From: Nannobrachium achirus
Taxonomy: Eukaryota > Chordata > Actinopteri > Myctophiformes > Myctophidae
Direction of reading: 5' to 3'
NCBI GenBank assembly: GCA_963921795.1
Contig: OY997645.1
Location: 27,288,159 to 27,352,158 of the forward strand
DNA: 64,000 bases
The notes under the pieces were generated by a model. The model was not told the DNA's origin. It saw only the letters and a list, made by a program, of their open reading frames with translations, and made no database searches. The translations under genes and the position numbers were made by a program. The first letter of the stretch is position 1, and every line of letters begins with the position of its first letter. Positions 1-11,415 of the stretch are shown here, piece after piece.

Positions 1-518
1 ACATCGAAGTCAAATGCTTACTTACACCTGTCAACATGACACAGGCCTTACGCTTGCTTGGCGCATGCATAGAGAACAGCGCTCCATCAATTGTAGTCCC
101 ACAGAAATGATAGAGTTGTGCTTGAAACTAGGTTAAAGGGATAAAAAAGTAGTGCAAGAGTGAAATCTGTTTCATCGCTGTATTTTACTGCAATGAAAAA
201 TGTGTAAATGTTTGGACTGCTTCTTCAGAAAATGGATGATGGATCACAATAATTAACAAGTAATTAATATTATCCAAGAGATGTCAATGATTTGACAGAG
301 GGCCCTCAGCTTTACTCAGCAGGGCTGCAGTTTCATCAAAAGCTGAAGAGACATGGCAGGCAACTGTGCAAAATTGGACGGAATTCGCCCAGCAGCAGCA
401 TGTTAAACCATGTGTAAAATCCTCACAATGGGCTTAGAATGATCCCTGGCTGGAGCCTTTGCCCTCTGTCTTTAGTTGTGGATGGTCTCACTCATTTCTG
501 TACAGCACTCATAGGAGC
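1..518. other. Unassigned flanking DNA
   Basis: I see no gene, repeat family or simple repeat that I can name here. The only boundary is the 8-bp target duplication of the hAT element that begins at 527. Confidence 0.5.
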
Positions 519-526
519 CTTGGAAG

Positions 527-985
527 CAGGGACGTGCTGGCCATTGGGAAAAGCGGGACAACTCCCGAACGGCTGCTTCATTCGAAAATAAAAATAAAAT
601 GTCGGCCTTCGTTCTATTTTGGGGGCTGGGCAGAAACCTCGTATCTCCAAGTTTAAAATTTGTACATTTTTTCGCAAAGCAAAGCCCTGCTTCATCATAC
701 AAGGCTGTCGCACAAAGGTAGTGAAAACAGCAGATCTACAAGCACACAACGCGTTGTGTGCTTGTAGATCGGCTGTTTTCACTAGTTTAAATCATTTTTA
801 AAATGGTTTTGGACATACAAGGTTTCCACCCGACAACGACGAAATATAACTCATGTACATGATCTGAAATGGCAAATCTTTGAGTAGCAGCAGCGCTATA
901 GAGAGAGATCTCTCTCTATAGCGTGCAATGAGGGCCTCTCCAACTCTTTTTCCCGGGCTGAATCAGGGGCCCATGCACGTCCCTG
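527..985 (+). mobile_element. Non-autonomous hAT element, family A, intact copy
   Basis: A 459-bp element that begins CAGGGACGTGC and ends GCACGTCCCTG. It is flanked on both sides by the same 8 bases, CTTGGAAG (519-526 and 986-993). A CAG start and an 8-bp duplication are the hallmarks of hAT transposons. There is no transposase, so it would need one supplied in trans. Inside are a 64-bp near-perfect palindrome (720-783) and a second short palindrome around AGAGAGATCTCTCT (about 900-915). A longer copy lies in the opposite orientation at 24000-24566. Confidence 0.9.
720..783. repeat. Hairpin module (loopless 32-bp arms) inside hAT family A
   Basis: The two 32-base halves are reverse complements with one mismatched position and no spacer. 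The core is GATCTACAAGC, then the centre, then GCTTGTAGATC. The same core recurs about 20 times in the window, in several unrelated elements. Confidence 0.9.
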
Positions 986-1232
986 CTTGGAAGGAAGTCT
1001 GATGTCCAGCAGCCCTTTAGACTGCACAGTGATTACTGGCCTTAGACACCAACACCGTCCTGATGTAACCACTGGTTCACACTCTGGGAAACAGAGTGTG
1101 AATCATAGTATCTCCCTCAAACTATTGGCTATGAGCAGATGCACACATAGACATCAAAGGGGGCTTGAGTAAAAAGTGCCCTCTCCAGACCAGTTTTTGA
1201 AGCGGTGAAAGCCGCTTCCAAGAAGTGGCTTT

Positions 1233-1387
1233 GTGTGTCCCATGTGTGTGTCCCACGTCCATATATGGTCATTTCAGTCCAGAATGAACATGTTTTATCT
1301 GTCCGTAAATGTGTGTCCCATGTGTGTCCCCCACGTCCATATATGGTCATTTCAGTCCAGAATGAACAGGTTTTATCTGTCCCGTAC
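1233..1387. repeat. Two-copy tandem duplication, 78-bp period
   Basis: The segment from GTGTGTCCCATGTGTG through CCATATATGG to TTTTATCTGTCC occurs at 1233-1310 and again at 1311-1387 with few differences. Each unit has a perfect CC(A/T)6GG box. The frames that run through it are repeat-derived and not credible genes. Confidence 0.85.
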
Positions 1388-1796
1388 GTCCAGAATATGT
1401 GTGTAGTATCCGTCCCGGTCCGTCTGATGATTGGTCAAGCTTTACATGACAATTCGGCCCTCCAGATAAAATCATTCATTCATTCAGAATTCAGAATTCT
1501 GAAGCTCTAGAACACATACCGCTTCACTTCGAACCGAATGTATACAGGGTTCATAGCTCTAGAACACACAGAATAAAAGTTCACCGCTTCACTTCGAACC
1601 GAGGTTTGATTTTTACTATTGTGAAAGAAATTAAAATGACCCCTTTCCGTGTGCTGAAGGCAGCACAAATTGCCTCGTCCAAACTCTCCTCAACTTGAAT
1701 GCAGCATCTTATGTTGAAAGAATTGCCTTCTCTGTGTAGAATAGAAATCCATGCCGTTACGAGTCCGCGTCAATATGCCGACGGGCCGGTATGCAG
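1388..1796. other. Unassigned DNA with a short direct repeat
   Basis: The phrase AGCTCTAGAACACA followed by CGCTTCACTTCGAACCGA occurs at 1503-1537 and again at 1554-1601. A related segment in reverse orientation lies at about 51065-51140, so this is probably part of a dispersed repeat. Nothing coding is visible. Confidence 0.5.
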
Positions 1797-1885
1797 ACGA
1801 ACTAAACCTAACCTAACCTTAACCCTAACCCTAACCTCAGTAAAACTATGCCTAAACCTAACCCTAACCCTAACCTCACCTCAGT
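1797..1885. repeat. Interstitial telomere-like repeat
   Basis: Two short blocks of CCCTAA-type units (about 1803-1834 and 1849-1878) are separated by CTCAGTAAAACTATGC. The units are imperfect (CTAAAC, CTAACC). This is an internal telomere-like tract, not a chromosome end, because ordinary sequence continues on both sides. Confidence 0.8.
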
Positions 1886-2053
1886 AACCATAACGCGGGT
1901 GAGTAGCTAACCTGCCGACGGGGGCGAGTAACTGACCTGCCGACACTGGTGAGTTCCTACTCGGAACAACGGACCGGCGGAACAATGAGCGAACCCCGCC
2001 GTTACGCCACAGTATTGACTTGATTATGCTTAGTTCAGTGTGGTATCAAGCAC
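1886..2053. repeat. GC-rich minisatellite-like segment
   Basis: Two diverged copies of a unit of about 28 bp, GAGTARCTRACCTGCCGAC, lie in tandem between 1900 and 1945. They are followed by unclassified sequence up to the hairpin at 2054. Confidence 0.45.
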
Positions 2054-2205
2054 TGAAAATAGCCAACCTCCAAGCTCACAACGCGTGTTACGCGTCGCAG
2101 GACAACGCGTTGTGAGCTTGGATGTCTGCTATTTTCGATATTTCCACCAAAAGGCCCTTTTAGACATTTCAGCCCATGCCTCTCTAACATTCTCTGCACG
2201 TCCCT
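2054..2205 (+). mobile_element. Truncated hAT family A fragment with hairpin
   Basis: A palindromic module (2054-2136, core CCAAGCTCACAACGCG) is followed by 69 bp that end in GCACGTCCCTG, the family A right terminus. No matching left terminus or 8-bp duplication is visible, so the left half is lost or rearranged. Confidence 0.6.
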
Positions 2206-2460
2206 GGCTACGAGCATCTTCTACCCTTCCCTTATTGTTTGTAATCATCCCATTCCCTTCAGGAAAACTTAGTCTATATTAATAGTCTATTCTATGCACA
2301 AATCATGCTGTAGCCAAATCCAGTCAATGAATCAGTTTCACAAAGATTTACCATTTATTCTAACACAATCTGTATTTAAAAGGGTAATTGTTTTGACTGT
2401 TTCCTATAGCTCAGAACTATTTCTAGGTGTTTTCATTGGCGTCTTCATTAGTCAAAAGCC

Positions 2461-2762
2461 GTGGGCGGGACTCTGCTCTCTGCAGCGAGTGAAACAGAAA
2501 GGCAATAAAGGGAGGCAGAGGCTGCACTTTGTCGACGAGCATCTCTGCCGTCCTGTTTCACAATAACGGCGCCACTGCCCCCGGATCTACGCAAACAGAT
2601 CGGGACTTGACTGGAAATCAGAGTTCATTCTTGCCAAGGTGCTTAATGTAACTCCGCTCAGTTCGAAACTGCACGCATACCTGGATAAACCCAGTCCGTC
2701 GAGAAAAAGAAGAAAAGCGTGTGTGGAGTGCCTGCATCATTTGTCCAGGAAAGCAGAAGAAT
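2461..2762 (+). promoter_or_regulatory. Probable promoter edge and 5' untranslated leader
   Basis: This short segment is richer in G, C and CpG than its surroundings. It begins with a GGGCGGG box (2463-2469), which is a consensus Sp1/KLF site, and includes AACGGCGCC and GTCGAC. It leads directly into the ATG and splice donor of the exon at 2763-2823. No TATA box is evident at a useful distance. The transcription start cannot be placed from sequence alone. Confidence 0.45.
2646..2651 (+). promoter_or_regulatory. Start-stop minimal upstream ORF (ATG TAA)
   Basis: The only ATG in the presumed leader before the main start is followed at once by TAA. Minimal start-stop uORFs are known to stall initiating ribosomes and damp translation of the downstream frame. 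Its relevance depends on the leader really being transcribed. Confidence 0.3.
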
Positions 2763-2823
2763 ATGATTCTCAAGCAGCACTTGGTCCTCCTCCTTTATAG
2801 CCTCTGTTCCAGCATCTTTAAAG
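2763..2823 (+). CDS. Probable first coding exon of a secreted or membrane protein (signal peptide)
   Basis: The ATG at 2763 (A at -3) opens a frame of 20 codons that reads MILKQHLVLLLYSLCSSIFK. It has a short basic N-terminus, a hydrophobic LVLLLYSLC core and small residues near the end, typical of a signal peptide. The frame then meets AAAG|GTGAGC, a near-consensus splice donor, and leaves the exon in phase 1. Reading past the donor gives only non-conserved residues. The gene cannot be named. The 20-codon, phase-1 layout and the HL-LLY spacing faintly recall the signal exon of IL-1-receptor accessory-like receptors, whose first introns are very large, but that is a guess. No partner exon is recognised in the window. 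Confidence 0.5.
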
Positions 2824-3364
2824 GTGAGCAACTGAATATTGCTGTAGCCTACACGGTCGGGCGTGGTGTGACGCTGCCTGAGATTTTAGGCATTACGCAC
2901 GTGAGTTTAACAATTGAATACAAATGCTTTATTTGTTCAAATGTGGGTTTGCGCATTTATTTAACAGTGGGGATGGACCATTTTAGTATGTTACAGTCTG
3001 TTGTGTGCCTGTGTGGGAATGCTTGGGAATGAGTGGTGAAATCAAATGACCTAAAAGCACAATGCGGCTGGACAAGTTTTACATGGGCAATAACTTGGAT
3101 GCTGCTATACCGCTACGCGCTACCCTCTCAAGTCACACTGACAGTGACAGGAGCTACATCTAGCTTGCCATACAGCCTTATTGTTATTTTTTTTCTCTTT
3201 TCCCCACCTTGCATTGTTGTCCATTTGTACCAATTATTTTAGTAGCCTAGTAAAACTGGCATAATGTGACTAAACGGAGCAATCATTAAGCTTTTATAGT
3301 TTTGACGCGTCATTGCCTTTTCTGCAAGCATGCTGTCCGACGCATTATATGATTAAAATAAGTA

Positions 3365-3365
<1 letters not shown>
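2824..3365 (+). other. Start of presumed intron 1
   Basis: Sequence after the donor at 2824. Open frames here are short and lack recognisable domains. It runs into an (AT)n tract. Confidence 0.4.

Positions 3366-3398
<33 letters not shown>
3366..3398. repeat. (AT)n microsatellite
   Basis: About 16 uninterrupted AT units. Confidence 0.95.
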
Positions 3399-3400
<2 letters not shown>

Positions 3401-3772
3401 CCTATATGTATATCAGCAATATTGCATGGGCTAGTTGAAATTCTTCCTAATTGCTGGCTATGGTAGACCTGTCACGTTTGGTGTCCAATTGAGTTGTTGT
3501 GTAGTCACTCTTGCAAAGTAGTTTTTGTGTGAGAGCCTGCCCTAGACTATGTGCGTCTATGCGACCACCCTGACTCTGCAGACATCACTGTCATTGTATG
3601 ACAACTCCCTTAACTCCCCACGGACCGTCCCGCGCGTGGACATCCATGCGCAGCCACCGCCCTGTAGGCTGCCTGTGCGCAACGGATGCCTGTGAAAGAA
3701 TCCAAAAGCCTCCTCCAACTCGTCATCTGTGTTAACTGTTTAAATAGCCTAGAGTAGGGATTATATAGCCTG
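3399..3772. other. Unassigned DNA
   Basis: No recognisable feature is seen. An open frame on the minus strand (3610-3825) shows no domain and overlaps a transposon end. Confidence 0.4.
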
Positions 3773-4011
3773 TTGGTTCTCAACCTGTGGACTGGGGCCA
3801 ACTGGTGCATGGGCAATAAGGACATTCAATCGTGCCCCCAAATATTTGGCACAAAACTCAGATTTTATGTATTAATATTTGAAAAATAAAAAGTCAAGAA
3901 AATAAGTGATAATAAAGCCGGCTCTGAAAATGCACATGGCCCACCCATCTGACCACTGAACACTGCCATATCAATGGGCCCTGATACATAAAAAGATTGA
4001 GACTACTGGGT
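3773..4011. mobile_element. Degenerate short hAT element
   Basis: The left end reads TTGGTTCTCAACCTGTGGA and the right end AAAAGATTGAGACTACTG. These are inverted forms of the CAGTGGTTCTCAA terminus common in hAT elements. The length is about 240 bp. I could not find a convincing 8-bp duplication, so it is old or the ends are slightly off. Confidence 0.55.
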
Positions 4012-6773
4012 TACAACATACATAGCCTACTCAAAACCATATACACTGTATAAGGGCAGGGTATAATGCATCTAGCTGCACATTCGTAGGCTTATCTTTC
4101 AATGAAACGATATGTGGCAACCTTTTCCTCATATTGGCTATCTAGGCTATAGGCTACCAAATCACAATGTTTTAAGAACCTGCAATGACATCGAAGATAT
4201 AGAATGGCATGGCTATGCCTCTCAACCCTTAAGTTTAGGCTGGTTTGATTGATTGAATACTTAATTAGCAGTTTGCAAAAAAAGCACAGGAAACTACAGT
4301 TCAGTACAAGGTCTGCTAGAGGATTTTAAACCAGAGAAAGCATATTGTTTAGAATGAGAATTTGCTGTGTGAACTGAGTGTCAACTTGAAAATGTTTTTA
4401 TACGTGAGCTAAGCTGGTTCAAGATTCTTCATACCGTATGTTGTGACATCAGCACATGTTGTAGATTGGTGGTTGTGAGTGTGGGAACTTCATTGGCCAT
4501 GACTCTGCAGAGGTTCTGCATACCAGCCCCCCTCATCCTCACCCCTACCCCTGTTGGACTGAGCCATTGGGTCAGTTTAGGTCAGGCCAGTTTATAGTAT
4601 AGTCTACTTAGAGCAGAGAGGTGATTATTTGTGAATTAGGAAAATAAGAGGGAGGTGATCAGACTCTAAAACGAGCACGGGATGCTTTCCTGGTTTTAAT
4701 GGTTTAAATTAACAAAGTAATTTTGACTCATCATTCAGACATTTTAACAAATTGAAACAGCAGGTGGCACTTGCAGTAGCTTTACAGGGGGCGTAGGTGT
4801 GTGTTTGACATAAATGCGTGTTTGAGATAAATGAAAGTCTCTAACTCAAGATGAATAATTGACATTATGTAGGATTGCCTTTTCCATTCCAGTGATACAG
4901 CAGTAAATGTAATTGTGTCATTTAACCATTCACCGCCAATGACGTCTTAATAGTCTTTTAAAATCCAATGGTTCTCAGCAAAAAGAAAACTAAAGACAAA
5001 TTTCAGGGTTATCAGTGATTAAGCTAGAGGGCACTCTAAGCCAATGTATGATATGATGATATTTGTCTCCTATTTCTTTTCCCAGATTGCGTTTTTGGTC
5101 AAAACAAGCTTTTTTCTAAAGACCCTAACTAAGGAACACATCATCCCGGATACAAATCTATTTTGATTTCTTTTCAAAAAAATAGTGGCCACATGGTGCG
5201 TTCCGTTCCTGTTGCCGGTGAAAATAGGGTAAAAACTCTGAAAACCCCTGGCAGAGGCAGATTAATGAATGAATTAATACCTGGCTGTTGATGTGTTGAG
5301 TAAATCGGATTGAGTTAAAAAAAACGCTTGAATGAAATACATACTGGACCCGAGAGAACCGATAACTTAAAAATTGAGACTTGAGACACAGGGAGCCTTT
5401 AAGAAATGCATGGGTGCATCTGCATCTCCTGTGGGCTAGAATAATCAGGCTCCTGGAATAATCGGCAGTTGGAACGCAAGGTATGACAGAGGAAGGTGCT
5501 TTACATTCAGTGATACCCACTCCTCACTGCTGAGAGTTAGCTTATCCCTGCAGAATGTCTCTAAGCTGCTGAGTGCTGGCCACAGAGCTACACTGTGTAC
5601 TACCACTGCATATGAATAATCCAGTAAAGGGAACAAGTGTACCCCAAAAGAGCTCCAGCTGCCCTGCTTACTCTACGTTGACAGATGTATACAGTAGGAT
5701 AAGTCAAAATCAGAGGCAAATGTGCTCAGAATGGTGAGCAGAGTAAAAGATTAGTTGCTTTCCAGAGTTTTCCTTTCAGTCAGCCTCCCTTCACTGTGCT
5801 CTTTATCAAGGCAGTTCAAGGCTCCTTTCCGCCACCAAATAGGTAGGTTTAGCTATGCGCTTCATGGATTATACGGGCAATTAAATTGCCAGGACTTATT
5901 TTGATCCATGTTTGATTGAATGTTAAGAGAAATTTCCAGGACTTTTTTTGATCAATGTTTGATTGAAGGTTAAGTGCTGTCTGATCTTCAAGTAACCTGT
6001 CTAGAGAACATCCCCTCAAAGTGCTTGCAGCTCACTTAGGATATTGAAAAGGATACTGAAAGAGAAAATCCACCCAGAGACAGAAATCACATGAATATTT
6101 CAGACTTCTGCCTGTTCATCCCATATTTGTAAACTTGAGGACCTCTTCCCCAAAGAGCCAAAGTTGTGATTTCCTTAAATACCTGGAGGTGATATTTGTG
6201 TAATGTTTGAAGAGATGATTGACGGACTGAATATTTACACGCTGCAGACAGATCAGAAGTGATATAAAAAAATATCTTAGGTTCTGCCAATTAACGAGAA
6301 TCTTGCCTTCCTTACCTCCAACTTTTGGGGAAACATGGTAGTGATGGTACTATTTGACTTATTATTGTACATTAATTAACAGTTGGATTTACCCAAGAAT
6401 ATTGGCACCAACAATTCTTTCTCAATTACAATCAAGGGACCTAGCTGCGCTTGTAGCATGCTGCCATTAATTACCGTGAATAGAAAGAAATTGAGATCAA
6501 AACAAAATTATCGACCCAGGCCTTTCTCTCTAGCAGTAAATAACACATGTACAGAGCTGGGACTGAAGGAACTCAAAGTGCTTCAATCTGGAGTCACTGC
6601 TCCTGATGGAAGCAGATTATTATTAATAATGTAAATAAATTGTGTTTATGCATTGTAAGCATTGAGTCTAGGCCTAGGGTATCATTTGTTCAAAACCCAT
6701 AGGGAGGTCTTATAAAATGTATACATTGTTTGTATCAGAATGTGAGTCATGTACAGTATGCATATAAGCACTC
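4012..6773. other. Unassigned AT-rich DNA
   Basis: No gene or named repeat is recognised. One local feature is a tandem duplication of about 47 bp at 5889-5974, built on CCAGGACTT and GATCCATGTTTGATTGAA. Open frames at 5158-5636 (-) and 6383-6634 (+) have no visible domain, signal or splice support. Confidence 0.45.
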
Positions 6774-7347
6774 TTAAAGTTGCCACACCATGCTTTTCAA
6801 AATATATATTTTATATAAATATTGGTCCATAATACGGTTTTATACAGGTTTTAGCCTAAACACGCACTCGGATATTGAGTTCTGTCTGTCTCTAATTCCA
6901 AGCCATTTCAGATGCAATACCAAAATGCCCTTTGTTGGCAACGGGGCGCTGTCTTTGGGCTAAAATTGGAACGATACAGAGAACATTAGAGAACCACGAT
7001 GAGAACCATGTCGAGTCAATCGTAATCATCTCTGTATCGTTCCAATTTCAGTACCACTTTACCTCATGGTTCCACCTCATATATATAGTCTCAATAGAAT
7101 ATAGCCTCCCAAAAAGTACCGCCCCCTTCTCGAGGGGGACCAATAGGAAATGAGCCCCCTGTGACATAGCATGGGGCCGATTTCAAAAGAGTTCCATTCA
7201 GACACGCCCGTTCGGAAAATCACTGAAATGAAAGGCAAGGCTTAGAGTTAATGAATAGAGGGTTTTTTTTTCGGCTGGAAGAGACTGGGAAGACCAAAAA
7301 ACAAGAAAAAAAATGAAAATGTGAAATTCATGGTGTAGTCCCTTTAA
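6774..7347. mobile_element. TTAA-flanked inverted-repeat element
   Basis: The 574-bp segment is bounded by TTAA at 6774-6777 and 7344-7347. Its ends are inverted: AG(N)3CCACACCATGCTTTTCA on the left and, read from the right, AGGGACTACACCATGAATTTCA. TTAA duplications are typical of piggyBac and Kolobok elements; the superfamily is not decided here. Inside is a perfect 20-bp inverted repeat (6963-6982 and 7029-7048). A diverged copy of one terminus is seen at about 22046-22074. Confidence 0.7.
6963..7048. repeat. Perfect 20-bp inverted repeat with 46-nt loop
   Basis: AAATTGGAACGATACAGAGA at 6963-6982 is exactly complemented at 7029-7048. It could fold as a hairpin in RNA, but it lies inside a transposon, so a microRNA call is not justified. 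Confidence 0.8.
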
Positions 7348-9410
7348 TGGTCAGGCTTCAATAATTGCAATCATATTTATCTAAGTGGAATACTTGTATT
7401 GAGTTATATCGACCACATAATATAATACAATTATAAAGCTGTAAAATTATACATTTTAAATATTTTGCCTTTTTGATTAAAAAAAATTAGTTTCAATATA
7501 TTATGCTCTTTTTTGTTGTAGAGAGTTGAGAGCTTTTTCTTTTGAGTTAGGTACGTTCTCTATATCTCAGTGTTTTTCCCAGAATGAAGGCTATACTTCA
7601 TTTTATACCCGTTTGCAGTGCTGACCTTTACCAATCTTTCTTGGCCCTCATCCCTGTTGAAGTGGGCTTTGTGCCCGGCTATGGATGAGCCTCTGAATCT
7701 CATTTAGTCTGTGTGATCATCTCTCCTTCTCCCATCCTGCAGCAGTCTCTACGAACAAAGTTAATATTTTTGTTCAGAAATGACACCCATATATTATTCT
7801 GTCACCCAGTTGGCGTGTAATCAGTTTTCGTAGGTCTTTCATAGTGGATCTTGTATCACCTGGAAGTCATGTTTGTTTTCTGTTTTTCTATTCAAAGGCT
7901 GTTAGGATCATATCACAGAAAGGGATCAATATCCTCAGTGAAAATAATCCTCTCTCTGGCAAATCCCCCCATCCAATGTGTTTATGTATGCAAGTGAGAT
8001 GTATAGTCCAGAATGTTAACTATGAAATATTGAAAGGCTTATTGAGGTATCCATAACAGATGTCCTTTACTTCCTCTGCCGTGTTTATATGGCTAGGTTC
8101 CAAAAAAGAGTGTGATAGACTACCTAAGGTATTAGACTGCAGCCAAACACCCGGACATAATTGATAATGTGATAAATATGCCACTATATGAAGAAACCAA
8201 CGTGTGTGGCCTTAATGAAACTCTGGGATAAGGGGCACGTTTTATTATTAATACATGTGTTTTCTTGTGTATATTGGTAAGTGTCCATCATCATTACAAA
8301 ATCAATCATTATAGTAGATGGTCTAAAGCACACAGCACATCTCTTGCAATTGTAAATTGTATAGATTCCAGGTCAACTGCACATACTGTTACTGCCATGC
8401 TAAACATTATTGTTAGGACATTTACTGTAAATTACTATTACATAATGATTGTTCATGATTTAATTTGCATCGGAAATAGGCTGATAATAAAGATTTCCTC
8501 ATCCATTGCAAAGATTAATATTACTGAACAATGAAGCCACACTGAAACACCAGGCCACAATTAAATGCTCTATCTCTATAAATTCCACAAAGAGTGACTG
8601 AGTGTATAGAGTGCCCTTCGCATATCTCGCAATCGCCTTCATATTCAGTGTGAGCATTGCTGACACCCCAAGGGAGTGCAGTGCCGATTGTAAAAAGTAA
8701 CAGGCGTTGTTTGCAAATGACGGGTACTACACTAACTCAACAGCTACTGACGTTCAAAGTACGGTACATAGTATCAAGTATAGTGTCAATGGCTGGCTGA
8801 ATAAGTCATATGCATTCAAGCTTCATAACAAATAGATCAAAAGAAATGTATGGTAGGTAGCCTATCAGTTCCTCTGTTTTACAAATTATTGCTTCAATTG
8901 ATATGCTTCTGTACATCACAAAATGTAATTCAGTAAAATAACAAATAGCCGCTAACAGCCAGCTGAGTGCTGACATAAACAAGGCTTTTTACCAGTCTGT
9001 GGGCTATATAAATACTAGGGCGATGTCTGTTGGAAACGATGCCCGTTGGGAATGCATGCCCCTCTGGTTATGCCGTTGTTTGAGTAGTGCAGTAGCCATA
9101 ATGATAGTATGGCGGACAGGATGCATGTTTTGTTTTTAAGCTGTGTGTAAACACAGCTTTTATAATCAGATGATTTCTACGCGAGACCTACAGGCGACCT
9201 ATTTGCCCATTGGCTGTCCATGTCACATGGTAACCGAGCTAGTTTCATGATTGGGAGCGGCCCTCCAGACGATGGGGGGAAAGAACTGCATTAGGGCCAA
9301 TGGCAGGGGAGTTTACCGCTCCTCCAGACTATGGAAAAAAAGGACTGGTGTAATGAAATATTTTGTCCAGAAGGGAGCACCATTCCTTCACACTGAGGCC
9401 AGGCCAGTGG
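7348..9410. other. Unassigned AT-rich DNA
   Basis: No recognised gene or repeat family. Open frames at 7844-8056 and 8265-8534 (+) lack domains and are likely chance. Confidence 0.4.
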
Positions 9411-9411
9411 A

Positions 9412-9444
9412 GTGTGTGTGTGTGTGTGTGTGCGTGGCTGCGTG

Positions 9445-9481
<37 letters not shown>
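9412..9481. repeat. (GT)n microsatellite, interrupted
   Basis: Two TG runs are separated by GCGTGGCTGCGTGCC. The long CVCV and HTHT frames over it are artefacts of the repeat. Confidence 0.95.
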
Positions 9482-9484
<3 letters not shown>

Positions 9485-9659
9485 ATAACTCACGTAACGT
9501 TGCTGAAGAGAACAACAAAGATAATTCCAATTCCAAACAATGTCCATGGGATTATAGGGACAGCACTTGTTGGCGATCTAAGGATAGCATTTTTAATTCC
9601 CTCAATAGAGTTTAAAACGACCAGTTCTACCGGAGCTAGCATTAGCCATTAGCCAAACT

Positions 9660-9812
9660 GTGGACAGTGTGGAGAGAGGAGGAAGGAAGCGTGTTGCCAG
9701 ACTTATGGGAGAGAAACAAGCAAACTGGTATATAAAACAAAACACTGTGTGGACAGTGGAAAGAAGAGTGTTGCCAGATTTATGCGAGAGAAACAAGCAA
9801 ACTGGTATATAG
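9660..9812. repeat. Tandem duplication, about 77-bp offset
   Basis: The block GTGTTGCCAGA...GAGAGAAACAAGCAAACTGG occurs at about 9691-9733 and 9768-9810, each preceded by TGTGGACAGTG. Confidence 0.8.
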
Positions 9813-9886
9813 ATCATAAAAAGTGCGCTCCCCTCCTTTACTGTATGGTGAATTGACAACATAGTGTGTTTGTGTCAGCCAAGCCC

Positions 9887-9980
9887 AGGGACGGATTAAC
9901 CCCCGCGAGCCCCCCCCCCCCCCTAAAAAAGGGCCCCCCCTAAAAAAAATTTTTTTTTCAAACTTTTTTTTTTCAATTTT
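9887..9980. repeat. Possible transposon terminus with C-run and A/T-run low complexity
   Basis: CAGGGACGGATTAACCCC resembles the left end of a hAT-type element. It is followed by 13-14 C and then runs of A and T. No matching right end was found, so this is a fragment at best. Confidence 0.3.
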
Positions 9981-11415
9981 GTTTTTTTCAAAAAAAACTT
10001 TTTCTTAATGTAAAATAAATAGTTTTAATGCCTAAATAATCAGTTTTAGCTATAGAATATAGAAGTCCGGAATTCAAAATGTCTGGAATAAAAAATAAAA
10101 AATAAAACATTTAGTTACAAGTAAAAGTACAAAATGTTTGACCCAGGTGGGTCGCGATTATAGCTGAATAATTTATTAGACAGAAATGCTAAACAGTCAA
10201 GTACATTGGTGTGTAGCCGAATGTATTATTCTTTGTTATGCTAAAAGAAAACGGCAAGTGAACACAGCTTAATATTGACAATTGTCAATTCTTGTTATTT
10301 TTGTTTTTATTAATACTACTGTATAAAGTGTATTTGTCCAGTTTAAGATCGGCTATTTTCACTAGTTTGTACTGTAACTACGGCACTGCAAAGAAAAAGT
10401 TTGTCATTTGTATTTAAAATATATTTTTAGATTTCCATTGCTGTAACATCAGACTAATTTGATTTACAGTAAGACAAATTTTACCGACTGCAAAGACGAA
10501 ACGGAAGTGGGGGGACATGGATATCCACTTTACAGCCTTGAAGCATTTCAATGCTTCCAATGTACAGACTACAGACTGTACAGTGGACAACTTTATTGTC
10601 AAGTCACTGATTTACAGCTGTTAAGAAGTGGGTGAATTTCATTTTTGCATAAGCTCCATCATTTTGTTGTTTTCAAGAAAACAATAAAAAAGGAAGGGAA
10701 GGGGAGGGACAGGGAGAGAAGGGAGAGGAAAACATCTAACATTAAATAAGCATTATTACAGCGCATGTGTTCAGGTCCTGTCAAGTGTGCACTTTCAAAG
10801 CATTCTGCACTCCTGTGTATACATACAGCATTCTTTTGGTGCACATACTGTACAAGGAAGGTAGTATGCGTGCGTAGGTGGCTTAGAGTGGCCTAAAATG
10901 ATGCCCTGAGGATACTACTTAAGGTCCCTAGATGGCATAGTGTCAGTCACTTGTTTGTAACGTGTGGAATCCTCTCTTAAGGCACTATGGATTCATGTCT
11001 CGCCTGGATAAGTCCCGGAATACTATCATTGAGGATATAGTCAATCCTGGGAAGAGCTGTCTCCGGTTCTCAATGCAGGCTGCTTAAACACTGGAGAGTC
11101 AGCCTCTATCTATGATTTTGTTATTTTTTTTTATATTGTTTAATTTGTGTGTATGTAATAAAATTGAAAGAGAGAGAGAGAAAAAAGGATCTCTATCTAC
11201 ATATACACATACTTTATATACGCAGTATAAGACCAGACGATACAATATGTACAAATAGTTAAGCAGAAGGTGCTAAAGTGGTAACACATTGGTTGGTCCA
11301 CATGGCAGCAGGTATATGTGCATGATTAGACATACTGTGCTAAAAATAAAACACATAAGGCAGAAACTTTACAGTAAAAAAAAGGCAGCTTTGACAAGCT
11401 ATGCATCCAGAGAAC
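9981..11415. other. Unassigned DNA with a half hairpin module
   Basis: At 10347-10368, GATCGGCTATTTTCACTAGTTT matches the right half of the hairpin module of hAT family A. The rest is not recognised. Simple GA-rich and T-rich stretches occur near 10690 and 11120. Confidence 0.4.

Noticed and set aside
720-783. Hairpin modules as transcription terminators or microRNA genes
   Set aside because: They are DNA palindromes inside transposons with no U-run, and their perfect, loop-poor arms do not look like microRNA precursors. Kept as repeat modules.
9291-9652. Open frames of up to 133 codons on both strands
   Set aside because: They are translations of a (GT)n tract (CVCV, HTHT). The same holds for the long frames over the simple repeats at 12352-12645, 15574-15910, 32593-33016, 33218-33650, 35761-36456, 45930-46225, 51492-52229 and 58240-58533.
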